DNA of 64,000 nucleotides from Anaerococcus rubeinfantis (GTDB taxonomy: Bacteria; Bacillota; Clostridia; Tissierellales; Peptoniphilaceae): assembly GCF_001487145.1 (NCBI RefSeq), contig NZ_LN913016.1, positions 1,636,354 through 1,700,353 on the forward strand. The letters are read 5' to 3'. Shown here piece by piece: positions 35,164 to 44,300 of this stretch. Below the pieces are notes generated by a model. The model was not told the DNA's origin. It worked only from the letters and a program-made list of their open reading frames with translations, and did no database searches. Each line of letters begins with the position of its first letter. Positions within the stretch are counted from its first letter, which is position 1. A program made the translations under genes and the position numbers.

Positions 35164-35784
35164 CTATTTTTGAATAATGTCCAATGTTTCAGCGTCAAGT
35201 TCTACGTCATCTCCGTTTTCAACGTCAATTTCGTAAACTAATTTTCCTTGGTCATTGAAATCTAATTCATAAGATTTTACATAGCCTTTGTTGTTTTCCA
35301 TAGCTTTTTCCATTGCTTCTTTTGGAGCTTTAACCTTTGTAAAGTCAATTGCCATGGCATCTTTTGTATCATCATCTTTATCTTGTTCTTTTGATAAAAC
35401 TTCTCCGCTTTCAGCATCTATTTTTGCTTCAAACTCTTCATCGTCTTTGAATCCACTGATGTCATAAACATATTTTCCATCATCTTCATCAAATTCAAGA
35501 GATGAAACTTCTATGCCATCTACTTCAAAAGCTTCTTTGAATTTATCAACAGCATCATCAAGAGAAATATCAAATTCTTTTCCTTCAATTCCTTTTGCTT
35601 CGTCAATTTTTTCTTCAGCATCGTCTTTTACTGAAGCAACTTCCTCAGAAACAGCAGCTTTTGCGTTACTTGCTGCATCTTTTGCATCTTCTTTTGCCTT
35701 ATTAGCATTTTCTCCAGAACAAGCTGAAAGTAAAAGTGCTAATGCAAGAGCTGATGCTCCATATTTTAAATTTTTAAATTTCAT
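35164..35784 (-). CDS. PepSY-domain lipoprotein
   Basis: The 206-residue protein has a lipoprotein signal with lipobox LLSAC (Cys22) and should be anchored to the outer face of the membrane. An Ala/Lys/Glu-rich helical linker (about 25-65) is followed by two PepSY-type repeats: DAVDKFKEAFEVDGIEVSSLEFDEDDGKYVYDISGFKDD and KAPKEAMEKAMENNKGYVKSYELDFNDQGKLVYEIDV. PepSY domains are thought to restrain proteases or handle peptides outside the cell. It is very acidic and is transcribed alone with its own terminator. Confidence 0.9.
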   Translation of the reverse strand: MKFKNLKYGASALALALLLSACSGENANKAKEDAKDAASNAKAAVSEEVASVKDDAEEKIDEAKGIEGKEFDISLDDAVDKFKEAFEVDGIEVSSLEFDEDDGKYVYDISGFKDDEEFEAKIDAESGEVLSKEQDKDDDTKDAMAIDFTKVKAPKEAMEKAMENNKGYVKSYELDFNDQGKLVYEIDVENGDDVELDAETLDIIQK

Positions 35785-35902
35785 AAAATCCCTCCGATTT
35801 ATTAAATATTTCTATTTTAATATACTGGTTTAAATAAATTAATCAAGTTATTAAAAAAATTAATATTTATTGAAAGTAATTTTAATTTTATTAATTTACA
35901 AT

Positions 35903-36673
35903 TTATTTATTCTTGTAATCTAGAGGAGCTAGAAGTATTTTGCCACTTCCTTTATATACATTCACAAAGCCCTCCTCGGTCATAGCTGACGACAATAGTG
36001 AACTTGATGCTTTTTTTACTGAAAAATCTAGGCTATCTGACCAAGCTATAGCGTATGATCCATCAATTTTTATCTCATCATTTTCAAGTTCTATTTCTAT
36101 CAAATCATCCCTTGCTATTGGGCTTTCTAAGGCAAGAATTCCTTCTCCTTCTAATTTTAAATTAAATATTCCTTCATTGCCCATTAAAGATGATGACAAG
36201 TTAGTTCTTGTTTTTATTTTTTGTTTTAAATTTGATGTGCAAGCCAAAAAATATCCATCTTCTAATACAATTGAATTATTCCACTCTTTTAAGTCGACTA
36301 AAATTATGTGTTTATAAGTTGGCTCTAATACAACCGTACCTCTTCCTTTATATTCAGGTTTTACTGCACTTTCTTTTGTGACAGAACCTTTAATAGATTT
36401 TGAAAAGAAATCTCCAACTCCTTTTATCCCACTTGTTAATTCAACTTCTCCAATCATCCATTGCATAGCCCCTGTTTGGCTTGTAACTGGAGAAATTGAC
36501 AAATCGCATGAGAGTTGTCTTTTTCTTATTTGCATTTTTGATGAGAAATATTCGCTCATAGCGAAATTTTTATCAACAGAAAGATTTTTTTGGTATTCTA
36601 AAACCTTAAATGGTCCTTTTTCTTCTTTTATTTCTATATTCGGATTATCATAAAAATTATTTATTCTAAACAT
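35903..36673 (-). CDS. AIM24 family protein
   Basis: The protein belongs to the AIM24 (TIGR00266-like) beta-structure family, whose bacterial role is unknown. Supporting segments are GAMQWMIGEVELTSGIKGVGDFFSKSIKG and KPEYKGRGTVVLEPTYKHIILVDL, with glycine-rich repeats up to the GSGKILLAP end. I choose the ATG at 36673 (256 residues), which overlaps the nagA stop in ATGTTTAG and has GGGGAAG ten bases upstream. An ATG at 36691 would add six residues but has no ribosome site. It appears translationally coupled to nagA. Confidence 0.85.
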   Translation of the reverse strand: MFRINNFYDNPNIEIKEEKGPFKVLEYQKNLSVDKNFAMSEYFSSKMQIRKRQLSCDLSISPVTSQTGAMQWMIGEVELTSGIKGVGDFFSKSIKGSVTKESAVKPEYKGRGTVVLEPTYKHIILVDLKEWNNSIVLEDGYFLACTSNLKQKIKTRTNLSSSLMGNEGIFNLKLEGEGILALESPIARDDLIEIELENDEIKIDGSYAIAWSDSLDFSVKKASSSLLSSAMTEEGFVNVYKGSGKILLAPLDYKNK

Positions 36674-37793
36674 GATATTTTTCTTCCCCATTCAAATAAG
36701 TAGCTTTTAAATTTAAATCGTAATCTAGGAGGATAAAATCTGCATCGTAGCCTACTTTTATTTTTCCGCAAACATCATCTATTCCTACGGATTTTGCTGG
36801 GATTAGGGATGCCATTTGGACTGCTTCAAAAATATCTACTATATCCCAATCAACCACATTTTGAACGGCTTCTTTTAATTTTAAAATTGATCCTGCAAGG
36901 TTTCCTGATTCTAGTCTTGCTGTTCCATTTTCAACTTTTACTGGAAATTCTCCCAACATATATGATCCATCTGGCATGCCTCCTGCCATCATACAATCTG
37001 TTATAAGAGCGATTCTGTCATAGCCTTTTTTGTTTATTAAAACTTCTGCTGCGGCTGGATTTACGTGGTGGCCGTCGCAAATTAATTCTGAAATTGCATC
37101 TGAATTCATAGCTGCTCCTACCATACCAGGATTTCTATGGTGAAGTCCGCTCATTCCATTAAAGGTGTGAACAAAAATATTTGCCCCATCATCTACTGCT
37201 TTCATCGCCTGATCATATGATGCATCGGAGTGACCAAGGGCAACATAAACTCCCATGGCATTTGCTTTTTTTATAAATTCTTCTGACCCAGCTCTTTCTG
37301 GTGCAATTGCAATTTTATTTACAAGGCCTTTTGACAAGTCTTTCCATGTTTTTAATTTTTCTATGTCAGGATCTGACATATATTTTTCGTTTTGGGCGCC
37401 CTTGTATTTTTCTGTAAAAAATGGGCCTTCCAAAAATATTCCCCTTACTTTTGCTCCCTTTACATCCTTGTATTCTTCTCCAACAACTTTTACCGCTTCA
37501 TTTAACCTTTCTGTTGAGTCGGTTAAAGTTGTTGGCAAAAATGATGTTACACCTGTTTCAAGCAAGCCCTTTGAAATTATATCCAAGGCTCCTTTTTTCG
37601 CATTCATTATATCTTCGTTTTTGTAGCCGTGAATGTGGGTGTCAACAAGGCCTGGAGCCAAAATTCCTTCTAGATAAGTGAAATTTTCAGGCTCGTTTTT
37701 GGAAAGAGACTTTATTTTCCCATTTTCTACTTCTACAAATAAATCTTTTTCGATTTTGTCTTCTAATATTACATAATCTGCTTTATAAATCAT
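36666..37793 (-). CDS. nagA: N-acetylglucosamine-6-phosphate deacetylase
   Basis: The cytoplasmic metal-dependent enzyme removes acetate from GlcNAc-6-phosphate, feeding NagB. The 375 residues carry the metal-site motif GLVDTHIHGYKNED, LGHSDASYDQAMKA, HTFNGMSGLHHRNPGMVGA, CDGHHVNPAAAEV and the catalytic aspartate in LITDCMMAGGMPDGSY. GGAGA precedes the ATG. It is followed with overlap by the AIM24 gene; nagB lies elsewhere (14060). Confidence 0.96.
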   Translation of the reverse strand: MIYKADYVILEDKIEKDLFVEVENGKIKSLSKNEPENFTYLEGILAPGLVDTHIHGYKNEDIMNAKKGALDIISKGLLETGVTSFLPTTLTDSTERLNEAVKVVGEEYKDVKGAKVRGIFLEGPFFTEKYKGAQNEKYMSDPDIEKLKTWKDLSKGLVNKIAIAPERAGSEEFIKKANAMGVYVALGHSDASYDQAMKAVDDGANIFVHTFNGMSGLHHRNPGMVGAAMNSDAISELICDGHHVNPAAAEVLINKKGYDRIALITDCMMAGGMPDGSYMLGEFPVKVENGTARLESGNLAGSILKLKEAVQNVVDWDIVDIFEAVQMASLIPAKSVGIDDVCGKIKVGYDADFILLDYDLNLKATYLNGEEKYHV

Positions 37794-37852
37794 ACAATCT
37801 CCTTTATACTTTTACGATACTAAAATCAGACTTTTTTTCAATTTTATTATTC

Positions 37853-38569
37853 TTATATATCATCTTCAATTTTTTCAATACTTTTAATAATTCTTTCTGC
37901 GATTTTATTTCTTTTCTCGCTCATCCTAAATGAAACAACCCTTTTTAAAGTCTTTGGATTGAAAGATTTCTTTCTCCTGTAAAAATTGTCGACTCTTTGG
38001 GTCATTTTTTCTTGGAAATTTTCTTCAATTTCATCAAGTTCTTTTTGGAAATTAGTCAAGTTCACAACTGTAAGGGTTATGTCTGAAGAATGAATGCCAA
38101 TTAAAATAAAAGGCAAAATTACAGCCAAAATCTCTGGCAAGAAAGAATAAAAATCTTCAGCCTTTGGAATCAAATATTCCATAACCAAAATTGCCGCAAG
38201 GCCAAAACCAACCGATGTTGGAACTGATGTCCTGCCATTTAAATTCATTGGAAGGTCCGTATAATCCCACCATCTAGCATGAAATAATTTTTCCAAAATA
38301 TATGAAGTTGGATATTCCAAAACCATAGAAACAAAAAATCCCACAATAAAAATCTGTAAAAGAGAAAGTTTTTCCAAAATCCCCTCATTTATTAAATCAT
38401 AAGCAAAAAGAGCAAAAATCGAACCAAATCCATAAATTGGACAAAGCGGCCCATACAAAAACCCCCTATTTTGCCATTTTTGGTTTTGAATAGTGCAATA
38501 AACACTCTCCCAAACCCAACCCAAAAGGGCAAATAAAAAATAAAAAATTATATACCTATTAATTACCAT
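37853..38569 (-). CDS. CmpB-like membrane protein (putative ABC-transporter type IV family)
   Basis: The 238-residue protein has about five membrane segments in its first 165 residues. The opening FYFLFALLGWVWESVYCTIQNQKWQNRGFLYGPLCPIYGFGSI is the signature of the Pfam ABC_trans_CmpB family. A charged, helical tail (residues 170-238) follows. Despite the family label there is no ATPase nearby and no known substrate. AGGTGG precedes the ATG. It has no co-directional partner closer than nagA. Confidence 0.82.
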   Translation of the reverse strand: MVINRYIIFYFLFALLGWVWESVYCTIQNQKWQNRGFLYGPLCPIYGFGSIFALFAYDLINEGILEKLSLLQIFIVGFFVSMVLEYPTSYILEKLFHARWWDYTDLPMNLNGRTSVPTSVGFGLAAILVMEYLIPKAEDFYSFLPEILAVILPFILIGIHSSDITLTVVNLTNFQKELDEIEENFQEKMTQRVDNFYRRKKSFNPKTLKRVVSFRMSEKRNKIAERIIKSIEKIEDDI

Positions 38570-38714
38570 AAACCACCTATTTTTTTCTTTCTTTTCGTAT
38601 TATTATTTATATTATAAGCGATTTTGGGAAAATATTAAATAAAAGAAATAATTTGAAATATATATAATGGATATATGGTTTTAAATAATTTTTTTGTAAA
38701 GCAAAATTTAATAA

Positions 38715-38743
38715 AAGAGATCTCTCGACAAGCTCAAGATGGG
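38715..38743 (+). repeat. Short palindromic repeat unit
   Basis: AGAGATCTCTCGAC then AAGCTCAAGATGGGT, with one change in the CTCGAG core. It opens a pair with 38891. Confidence 0.8.
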
Positions 38744-38890
38744 TTATAATTATATTAACTTAGTTCTACGTTTGTTCTGATTTTTAATTTAAATTTTATT
38801 TTAAATAAAAAATATAAACAATCTCATCCAATAAAGTCAAACTATGAAATCTCAAAAAAACTAAGCGCAAATGAAAACTAAACCAGAGAA

Positions 38891-38922
38891 ATACCCATCC
38901 CGACCGCAGTGGAGGGATCTCT
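38891..38922 (-). repeat. Short palindromic repeat unit, diverged
   Basis: ACCCATCCCGACCGCAG then TGGAGGGATCTCTT. Matching changes in both arms (CCC/GGG instead of CTC/GAG) partly preserve base pairing. Confidence 0.7.
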
Positions 38923-38954
38923 TGATTTTCTTTGCATTTTGCACTCTATAACCT

Positions 38955-39147
38955 TGAAATCTCTCGGCACTAAAACCCGTTTGCTTCGCAAACTTTTCCG
39001 TGCTCATGAAAACTCATTTGCTTCGCAAATTTTTCCGTGCTCTCGCACTAGTTTTCAGGATTTATAACCGAAATCAACGGTTATAAATCTGCACTAGTTT
39101 TAGGGATAAATATGCCAAATCAAGGCATATTTATCAGCTCGAGATGG
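38955..39147 (+). repeat. Long composite palindromic intergenic repeat (copy 4, expanded)
   Basis: The copy runs from GAAATCTCTCGGCACT to CAGCTCGAGATGG. It has two copies of the TTTGCTTCGCAAA mini-hairpin module separated by ATGAAAACTCAT, then the same two perfect 12-bp stems with loop AAATCAA (39059-39089 and 39105-39135). About 140 bases at its right side are nearly identical to the copy at 11911. Confidence 0.85.
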
Positions 39148-39210
39148 AAGTATTTTCTCAATACAATCATTTTTTTAAATTTAGTCCAAAAATTTAAATC
39201 AAACTAACTC

Positions 39211-40131
39211 CTACTTTTCTTCCCACAAATTTGGGGAATAGATTCCTTTTTTAAACATTTTTTTGAATTCTTCTTGGGCAGGTTTTAAATCTTCTTTGTA
39301 GGTGATTCCAATCCATTCATCGTCGGTTGGGATTACTTTTACTTTTGCTTTTTTATCTTCCAACAACTCTTCTACCATATCTGCCAAAATATATTCAGCA
39401 CTCATCAAATCTTCTTTATTTTTTTCTAGGTAATTTTCAAAATATTTTTCGCTTATTTCTACAAATTCTGGGAAAGATGCCCAAACATTCATGGAAACCA
39501 AGGATTCCAAATTTAGAAAATCTGCCGGACGATTTTCTTTGGATAATATTTCTCCATCCTTGTTTTCGATTGCGTGGGTTTCTTTTATACTAATAAGCTC
39601 ATGCTTATCATTTTCAAGGCAAACTCCCCTGTTTACTGATCCGTTGTCTGATAGGGTGTTTTTTAATTTGTAGCCTGCCATGGCGATTTGAATTTGATCT
39701 TTATTTAAATTTTCTGGATTATTTAAATATTTATACATTAATTCAAAAACTTCTCTACCATAATAATCATCTGCATTTATTATTAAAAATGGTTCATTTA
39801 TAAATTCTTTTGCAGAAAGGATGGCTGGAACTGTACCCCATGGTTTTTTTCTTTCTTTTGGAACTTCAAATCCTTGTGGAAGTTCATTTTTTTGGAAAGC
39901 ATATTCCACATCAATTACTTTTTCAATTCTTTTTCCCAAAATTTCCTTAAAATCTTTTTCTATTTCTTCTCTTATTATAAAAACCACCTTGTCAAAGCCA
40001 GCTTTTTTCGCATCATAAATTGAATAGTCCATAATTGTATGGCCATATTCGTCCATTTTTGCAAGTTGCTTAACACCTGCCCCATATCTTGAGCCAATTC
40101 CCGCTGCAAGAATTACTAAACTTGTAGTCAT
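39211..40131 (-). CDS. Sugar-1-phosphate nucleotidyltransferase-like protein
   Basis: The 306-residue protein has the nucleotidyltransferase fold: SLVILAAGIGSRYGAGVKQLAKM is the nucleotide-binding loop and FLIINADDYYGREVF holds the metal-binding aspartates. It should make an activated sugar from a sugar phosphate, most likely UDP-glucose or a related sugar given its partner. Its ATG shares one base with the galE stop codon, so the two are translationally coupled. The exact substrate cannot be read; the length and tail differ from classic GalU. Confidence 0.85.
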   Translation of the reverse strand: MTTSLVILAAGIGSRYGAGVKQLAKMDEYGHTIMDYSIYDAKKAGFDKVVFIIREEIEKDFKEILGKRIEKVIDVEYAFQKNELPQGFEVPKERKKPWGTVPAILSAKEFINEPFLIINADDYYGREVFELMYKYLNNPENLNKDQIQIAMAGYKLKNTLSDNGSVNRGVCLENDKHELISIKETHAIENKDGEILSKENRPADFLNLESLVSMNVWASFPEFVEISEKYFENYLEKNKEDLMSAEYILADMVEELLEDKKAKVKVIPTDDEWIGITYKEDLKPAQEEFKKMFKKGIYSPNLWEEK

Positions 40132-41153
40132 TATTCCCCCTTATATCCATTCGGATTATTTTTTTGCCATCTCCAAGAATCTTCGCACATCTCATCGAGT
40201 CCATTTTCACAAACCCAACCAAGAATTTCCTCAGCCTTTTTTGCAGATGCAAAACATTTTGCTATATCTCCGTCACGTCTTTTTTCAATTTTGTAGGCAA
40301 TTTTTTTGCCACTTGCCTTTTCAAAGGCCTTTACCATTTCTAAAACTGAATATCCACGTCCTGTTGCAAGGTTAAAAATTTCAACTCCTTCTAGTTTATC
40401 GATTGCTTCAATCGCCTTAACATGGCCCTTAGCAAGGTCTACAACGTGGATGTAATCTCTAACTCCTGTCCCATCTTCTGTATCATAATCATCACCAAAA
40501 ACATGAAGATATGGGAATTTCCCAATGGCAACTCCTGTAATATAGGGAATCAAATTGTTTGGAATTCCCTTTGGATCTTCTCCAATAAGACCAGATTTGT
40601 GAGCTCCAATCGGATTAAAATATCTAAGAAGAATTATTTTCCACTCATGGTCAGAAACATACAAGTCTGACATAATTTGCTCCATCATAGACTTACTCCA
40701 GCCGTATGGATTTGTACATTCTCCTTTTGGAAAATCTTCCGTAATTGGGCAAGATTTAGGATCTCCATAAACTGTGGCAGATGATGAAAATACTATATTT
40801 TTTACATTCGTCTCTTTCATAGCAGAAAGAAGACTCAAGGTTCCTGTGATATTATTGTGATAATATTCCAAAGGTTTTTTTACACTTTCCCCAACAGCTT
40901 TTAAAGCTGCACAGTGAATTACAAGGTCGATTTTTTCATCTTTTAAAACTTCCCTTAATTTTTCACCATCAAGAACGTCAGCTTCGTAAAATTTCAAATT
41001 TTTCCCTGTAATTTTTTCTACTCTTTTTAAGGATTCTACTGAGGCATTGGATAAGTTGTCGTAAATTATAACATTAAAATCCTTATTCAAAAGCTCAACT
41101 GCAATGTGAGAGCCAATAAAGCCCGCCCCACCAGTAATCATTATATTTTTCAT
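40131..41153 (-). CDS. galE: UDP-glucose 4-epimerase
   Basis: The enzyme interconverts UDP-glucose and UDP-galactose (or the N-acetyl forms). The 340 residues include the NAD-binding MITGGAGFIGSHIAVELL, the catalytic YGWSKSMMEQIM (YxxxK) with serine in FSSSATVYGDP, and RYFNPIGAHKSGLIGEDP. The length matches the family. It is the first gene of a two-gene operon with the nucleotidyltransferase, suggesting a role in supplying activated sugars for surface glycans. Confidence 0.95.
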   Translation of the reverse strand: MKNIMITGGAGFIGSHIAVELLNKDFNVIIYDNLSNASVESLKRVEKITGKNLKFYEADVLDGEKLREVLKDEKIDLVIHCAALKAVGESVKKPLEYYHNNITGTLSLLSAMKETNVKNIVFSSSATVYGDPKSCPITEDFPKGECTNPYGWSKSMMEQIMSDLYVSDHEWKIILLRYFNPIGAHKSGLIGEDPKGIPNNLIPYITGVAIGKFPYLHVFGDDYDTEDGTGVRDYIHVVDLAKGHVKAIEAIDKLEGVEIFNLATGRGYSVLEMVKAFEKASGKKIAYKIEKRRDGDIAKCFASAKKAEEILGWVCENGLDEMCEDSWRWQKNNPNGYKGE

Positions 41154-41273
41154 TTTTTCTCCTCAAATTTAAGAATTTCTATTTTTCATAAATAATTTTT
41201 CTGTACTTTCTATCATTATATATAAAATATAAACTTCAATCAAGAATTGGGTAGAAGTATTAAGAGGTGAATT

Positions 41274-42926
41274 ATGAAAATATTAATAATTGGAGGCGTT
41301 GCAGCAGGTGCTACTTGTGCAACTAATCTTAGAAAACTTTCTGATGAAAATGAAATAATTTTAATTGAAAAAGGCAGGGACACTTCTTTTAAAAATTGTG
41401 AAATTCCTTATTATCTTTCCTATATGGTTGATGACAAAGAGGATTTGATTGCAAGATATCCCGAAGAATTTAAAAAGAAAAATAATATAGATGCAAGAAA
41501 TTTTAGCGAGGCTCTTGCAATTAATCGCCATGAAAAATATGTCGAAATCAAAGATTTAAAAACAGGAGAAATATACAAGGAAAACTATGACAAATTAATA
41601 ATAGCAACAGGTGCTTCTCCTTTTGTTCCAGATTCAATCAAGGGTTTGGAAAAAGAAAGAAAAAATGTCTTTAAGGTTGAAAATGTTATTGATGTTGAAA
41701 ATATTAGAAAATATATCAAAGAAAACAAGGCAAAAAAAGTTATAGTAAACGGGGCTGGTTTTATAGGAATTGAAAGTGCAGAAAACCTAAACGAACTTGA
41801 CCTTGATGTATCTCTTGTTGTAAGAAGCAGAGTTTTGGGAAATATAGACGAAGAGCTTGCAGTATTTGTAGAAGAAAATATTTCTGACCATATAAATTTA
41901 ATAAAAAACGACGAAATAGTTGAGGTAAAAGATAAAAGCCTTCTTTTAAAAAGCGGAAAAGAAATTTCCTATGATGTCTTGATAAATGCCATTGGGGTTA
42001 GACCAAATTCAAAAATCGCAGAAGATGTTGGCCTAAAAATTACAAAATCCCGAGCGATAGAAACCGATAGAAATTTATTAACAAATGACCCAGATATCTA
42101 CGCCATTGGGGATGTAATAGAAGTTTATAATCCGCTTACAAAAACCAAAGCAAAATTAAACCTAGCTTGGCCTGCCCACAGACAAGCAAAATTTGTAGCA
42201 AATCACATAATGGGAAGAGCAAAAAAATCCCCATCTTTTATAGGATCTTTTGCCCTAAGATCATTTGATATGAACGTGGCAGCAACCGGTCTTAGCAAAA
42301 AACAATTAGATACAGCAAAAATCCCCTACAAATCAACCCTAATTACCCACAACGATTCAGTAAATATCCTTCCCTATTCAAAGCCTATGAATATGAAAAT
42401 TTCCTTTGATCCATACACCGGACAAATTTATGGCTTCCAAGCGGTGGGAGAAGGCGATGTAGTAAAAAGAGTTGACATAGTGGCAGGACTAATTGGCATG
42501 GGAGCAGATATTTACGACCTATACGATACAGAAATATCCTACCAACCAATTTATTCCACCCCAGAAGATGCCCTAAATACTCTTGCAAGTCAGGCTATAG
42601 ATATTTTTGAAGGAAAAATAAAAAATATAGAAATTCCAGAACTTGGGGAAAGAAAAGATGAATTTATCATAGTTGACGTAAGAGAAAAAGAAGAATTTGA
42701 AAAATCCCACATAAAAACCGCCATAAATATACCAGTAGGGAAAATCAATCCAGAAGATTTCAAAAACAAAAATAAATACCTAATCTATTGCCGAAGTGGC
42801 AACAGGGCAAAATCCGTAGTAAAAACCCTACAAAAACAAGAACTAGAAAATATTTACTACCTAGAAGGCTCAATGACCTACCTTGAAAAATACCAAAAAA
42901 CTATGGGAGTTGAAATTTTAGAGTAA
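41274..42926 (+). CDS. CoA-disulfide reductase with rhodanese domain
   Basis: The 550-residue flavoenzyme has the FAD-binding IIGGVAAGATCATNLRKL, the single redox cysteine in SFKNCEIPYYLSYMV (Cys43), an NAD(P)-binding NGAGFIGIESAENL, and a C-terminal rhodanese domain (about 455-550) with active-site loop YCRSGNRAKS. This fusion is known as CoADR-RHD and reduces CoA disulfides or persulfides, supporting thiol balance in anaerobes. AGAGGTGA precedes the ATG. It stands alone, divergent from galE. Confidence 0.93.
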   Translation: MKILIIGGVAAGATCATNLRKLSDENEIILIEKGRDTSFKNCEIPYYLSYMVDDKEDLIARYPEEFKKKNNIDARNFSEALAINRHEKYVEIKDLKTGEIYKENYDKLIIATGASPFVPDSIKGLEKERKNVFKVENVIDVENIRKYIKENKAKKVIVNGAGFIGIESAENLNELDLDVSLVVRSRVLGNIDEELAVFVEENISDHINLIKNDEIVEVKDKSLLLKSGKEISYDVLINAIGVRPNSKIAEDVGLKITKSRAIETDRNLLTNDPDIYAIGDVIEVYNPLTKTKAKLNLAWPAHRQAKFVANHIMGRAKKSPSFIGSFALRSFDMNVAATGLSKKQLDTAKIPYKSTLITHNDSVNILPYSKPMNMKISFDPYTGQIYGFQAVGEGDVVKRVDIVAGLIGMGADIYDLYDTEISYQPIYSTPEDALNTLASQAIDIFEGKIKNIEIPELGERKDEFIIVDVREKEEFEKSHIKTAINIPVGKINPEDFKNKNKYLIYCRSGNRAKSVVKTLQKQELENIYYLEGSMTYLEKYQKTMGVEILE

Positions 42927-43069
42927 ACTTTTTGGCTATATAAAAAATAAAACCAAATTGAAATTTAACTCATCAATCATACAGAATAATTTATTCTCTT
43001 GTAAATTATATGTATACATTATTTAAATACTCATTTTTGACTTACGAGCTAAATTTCTCCACAAAAAAC

Positions 43070-43107
43070 TGCCAGCTCAATGTTGATTAATCAATATTGA
43101 GCTGGCA
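43070..43107 (-). terminator. Terminator of the salvage operon
   Basis: TGCCAGCTCAAT pairs with ATTGAGCTGGCA, extended by TTGAT/ATCAA inside, and is followed by AGTTTTTTG on the minus strand, about ten bases after the dehydrogenase stop. Confidence 0.85.
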
Positions 43108-43116
43108 TCTAATTAT

Positions 43117-44295
43117 TTATATTCTATTTTCACTTGCAATCTTATAAATTTCTCTTATATCATCTTCATTTAAAGAATAAAAACCGCTTGTTTTTCCCCC
43201 ATTTAAATTATTCAACTTTACTAGTTCATCTAAATCATAATCACTAATTCCTAGCTGAACAAAATTTAATGGCATTTTAATTTCTTCTAAAAAGTCTTCA
43301 AATTTTTCGATTCCCATCATAGCAGTTTCAATAGGATTATCATTATTTATTTCTATATCAAAAACCCTATTTGCAAATTGAGCAAATCTTTCAACTTTAT
43401 GTTTTTTCACAACATATCTCATCCAAGCTGGAAATATAACAGCCATTCCTGCACCATGATTGCAATCGTATTTTGCTGAAAGAACATGTTCTAAGTGATG
43501 TGAATTCCAATCTTGTTCTCTATCACAACCTATTATATTATTGTGGGCTAAACTTCCTGCCCACATAATATTTTTTCTATATTCTACATCGTTTTTACAA
43601 AATACTGCTTTTCTTCCTTCTTTCATTACTGATTTTATTATAGATTCAAGCAATCTATCTGTTAAGTCTACATTTTCTGTGTTTGTAAAGTATCTTTCTA
43701 AGCAATGTGATATTATATCAGTAATTCCGCAAGCTGTTTGATAACTTGTCAGAGTCGTCGTTAATTCAGGGTTCATTATTGCAAAAACTGGTCTTATCAA
43801 ATCACTTTCTATTGCCATTTTCTCTAAAGTATTATTATTTGTAAGTATAGCGTTTGGAGAACTTTCACTTCCTGAAGATGCTATTGTAAGAATTACACCA
43901 ATTTCAACTGCTTTTTTTATTTCTTTACCTGTATAAAAATCCCAAACATCTCCACTATAACATAAGCCTACTGCTACAGATTTTGCAAGATCAATTGAAC
44001 TTCCTCCTCCAATTGATAATATAAAATCTATATTATTCTCTCTTGCAAGATCAATACAAGTATAAACCATATTTGTAGTAGGATTTGTCTTTACACCACT
44101 ATATTCTACATATGAAATCATATTTTCATCTAATATTTTCTCAACTGTATCTACCAATCCATTTTTTTTAGAAGATGAACTATAAACTATTAATATATTT
44201 TTCTTTTTTAATTTTTTTAGCTCTTCGCCCAGTTTGTTAAGAGAATCTAGGCCAAAAATATATTTTGTAGGGCTATAATACGTAAATGAATTCAT
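43117..44295 (-). CDS. Iron-containing alcohol dehydrogenase
   Basis: The 392-residue NAD(P)-dependent enzyme has GGGSSIDLAKS for the nucleotide and the metal-binding stretch HHLEHVLSAKYDCNHGAGMAV typical of the iron-dependent butanol-dehydrogenase branch. In this operon, directly after a class II aldolase, it most likely reduces the aldehyde product (methylthioacetaldehyde or acetaldehyde) to the alcohol. This regenerates NAD+ and removes a toxic aldehyde. It is the last gene of the minus-strand salvage operon, six bases after the aldolase. Confidence 0.9.
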   Translation of the reverse strand: MNSFTYYSPTKYIFGLDSLNKLGEELKKLKKKNILIVYSSSSKKNGLVDTVEKILDENMISYVEYSGVKTNPTTNMVYTCIDLARENNIDFILSIGGGSSIDLAKSVAVGLCYSGDVWDFYTGKEIKKAVEIGVILTIASSGSESSPNAILTNNNTLEKMAIESDLIRPVFAIMNPELTTTLTSYQTACGITDIISHCLERYFTNTENVDLTDRLLESIIKSVMKEGRKAVFCKNDVEYRKNIMWAGSLAHNNIIGCDREQDWNSHHLEHVLSAKYDCNHGAGMAVIFPAWMRYVVKKHKVERFAQFANRVFDIEINNDNPIETAMMGIEKFEDFLEEIKMPLNFVQLGISDYDLDELVKLNNLNGGKTSGFYSLNEDDIREIYKIASENRI

Positions 44296-44300
44296 TCTTA

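Larger units (their letters stand above)
38570..39210. other. Repeat-rich intergenic region
   Basis: No gene is visible in these 640 bases. They contain two short palindromic units (38715 and 38891, an inverted pair) and one long composite copy (38955-39147). The right end carries only spacer before the nucleotidyltransferase stop. Confidence 0.8.

Noticed and set aside
36674-36691. Upstream ATG start for the AIM24 gene
   Set aside because: It has no ribosome site; the ATG at 36673 has GGGGAAG and the usual overlap with the nagA stop.
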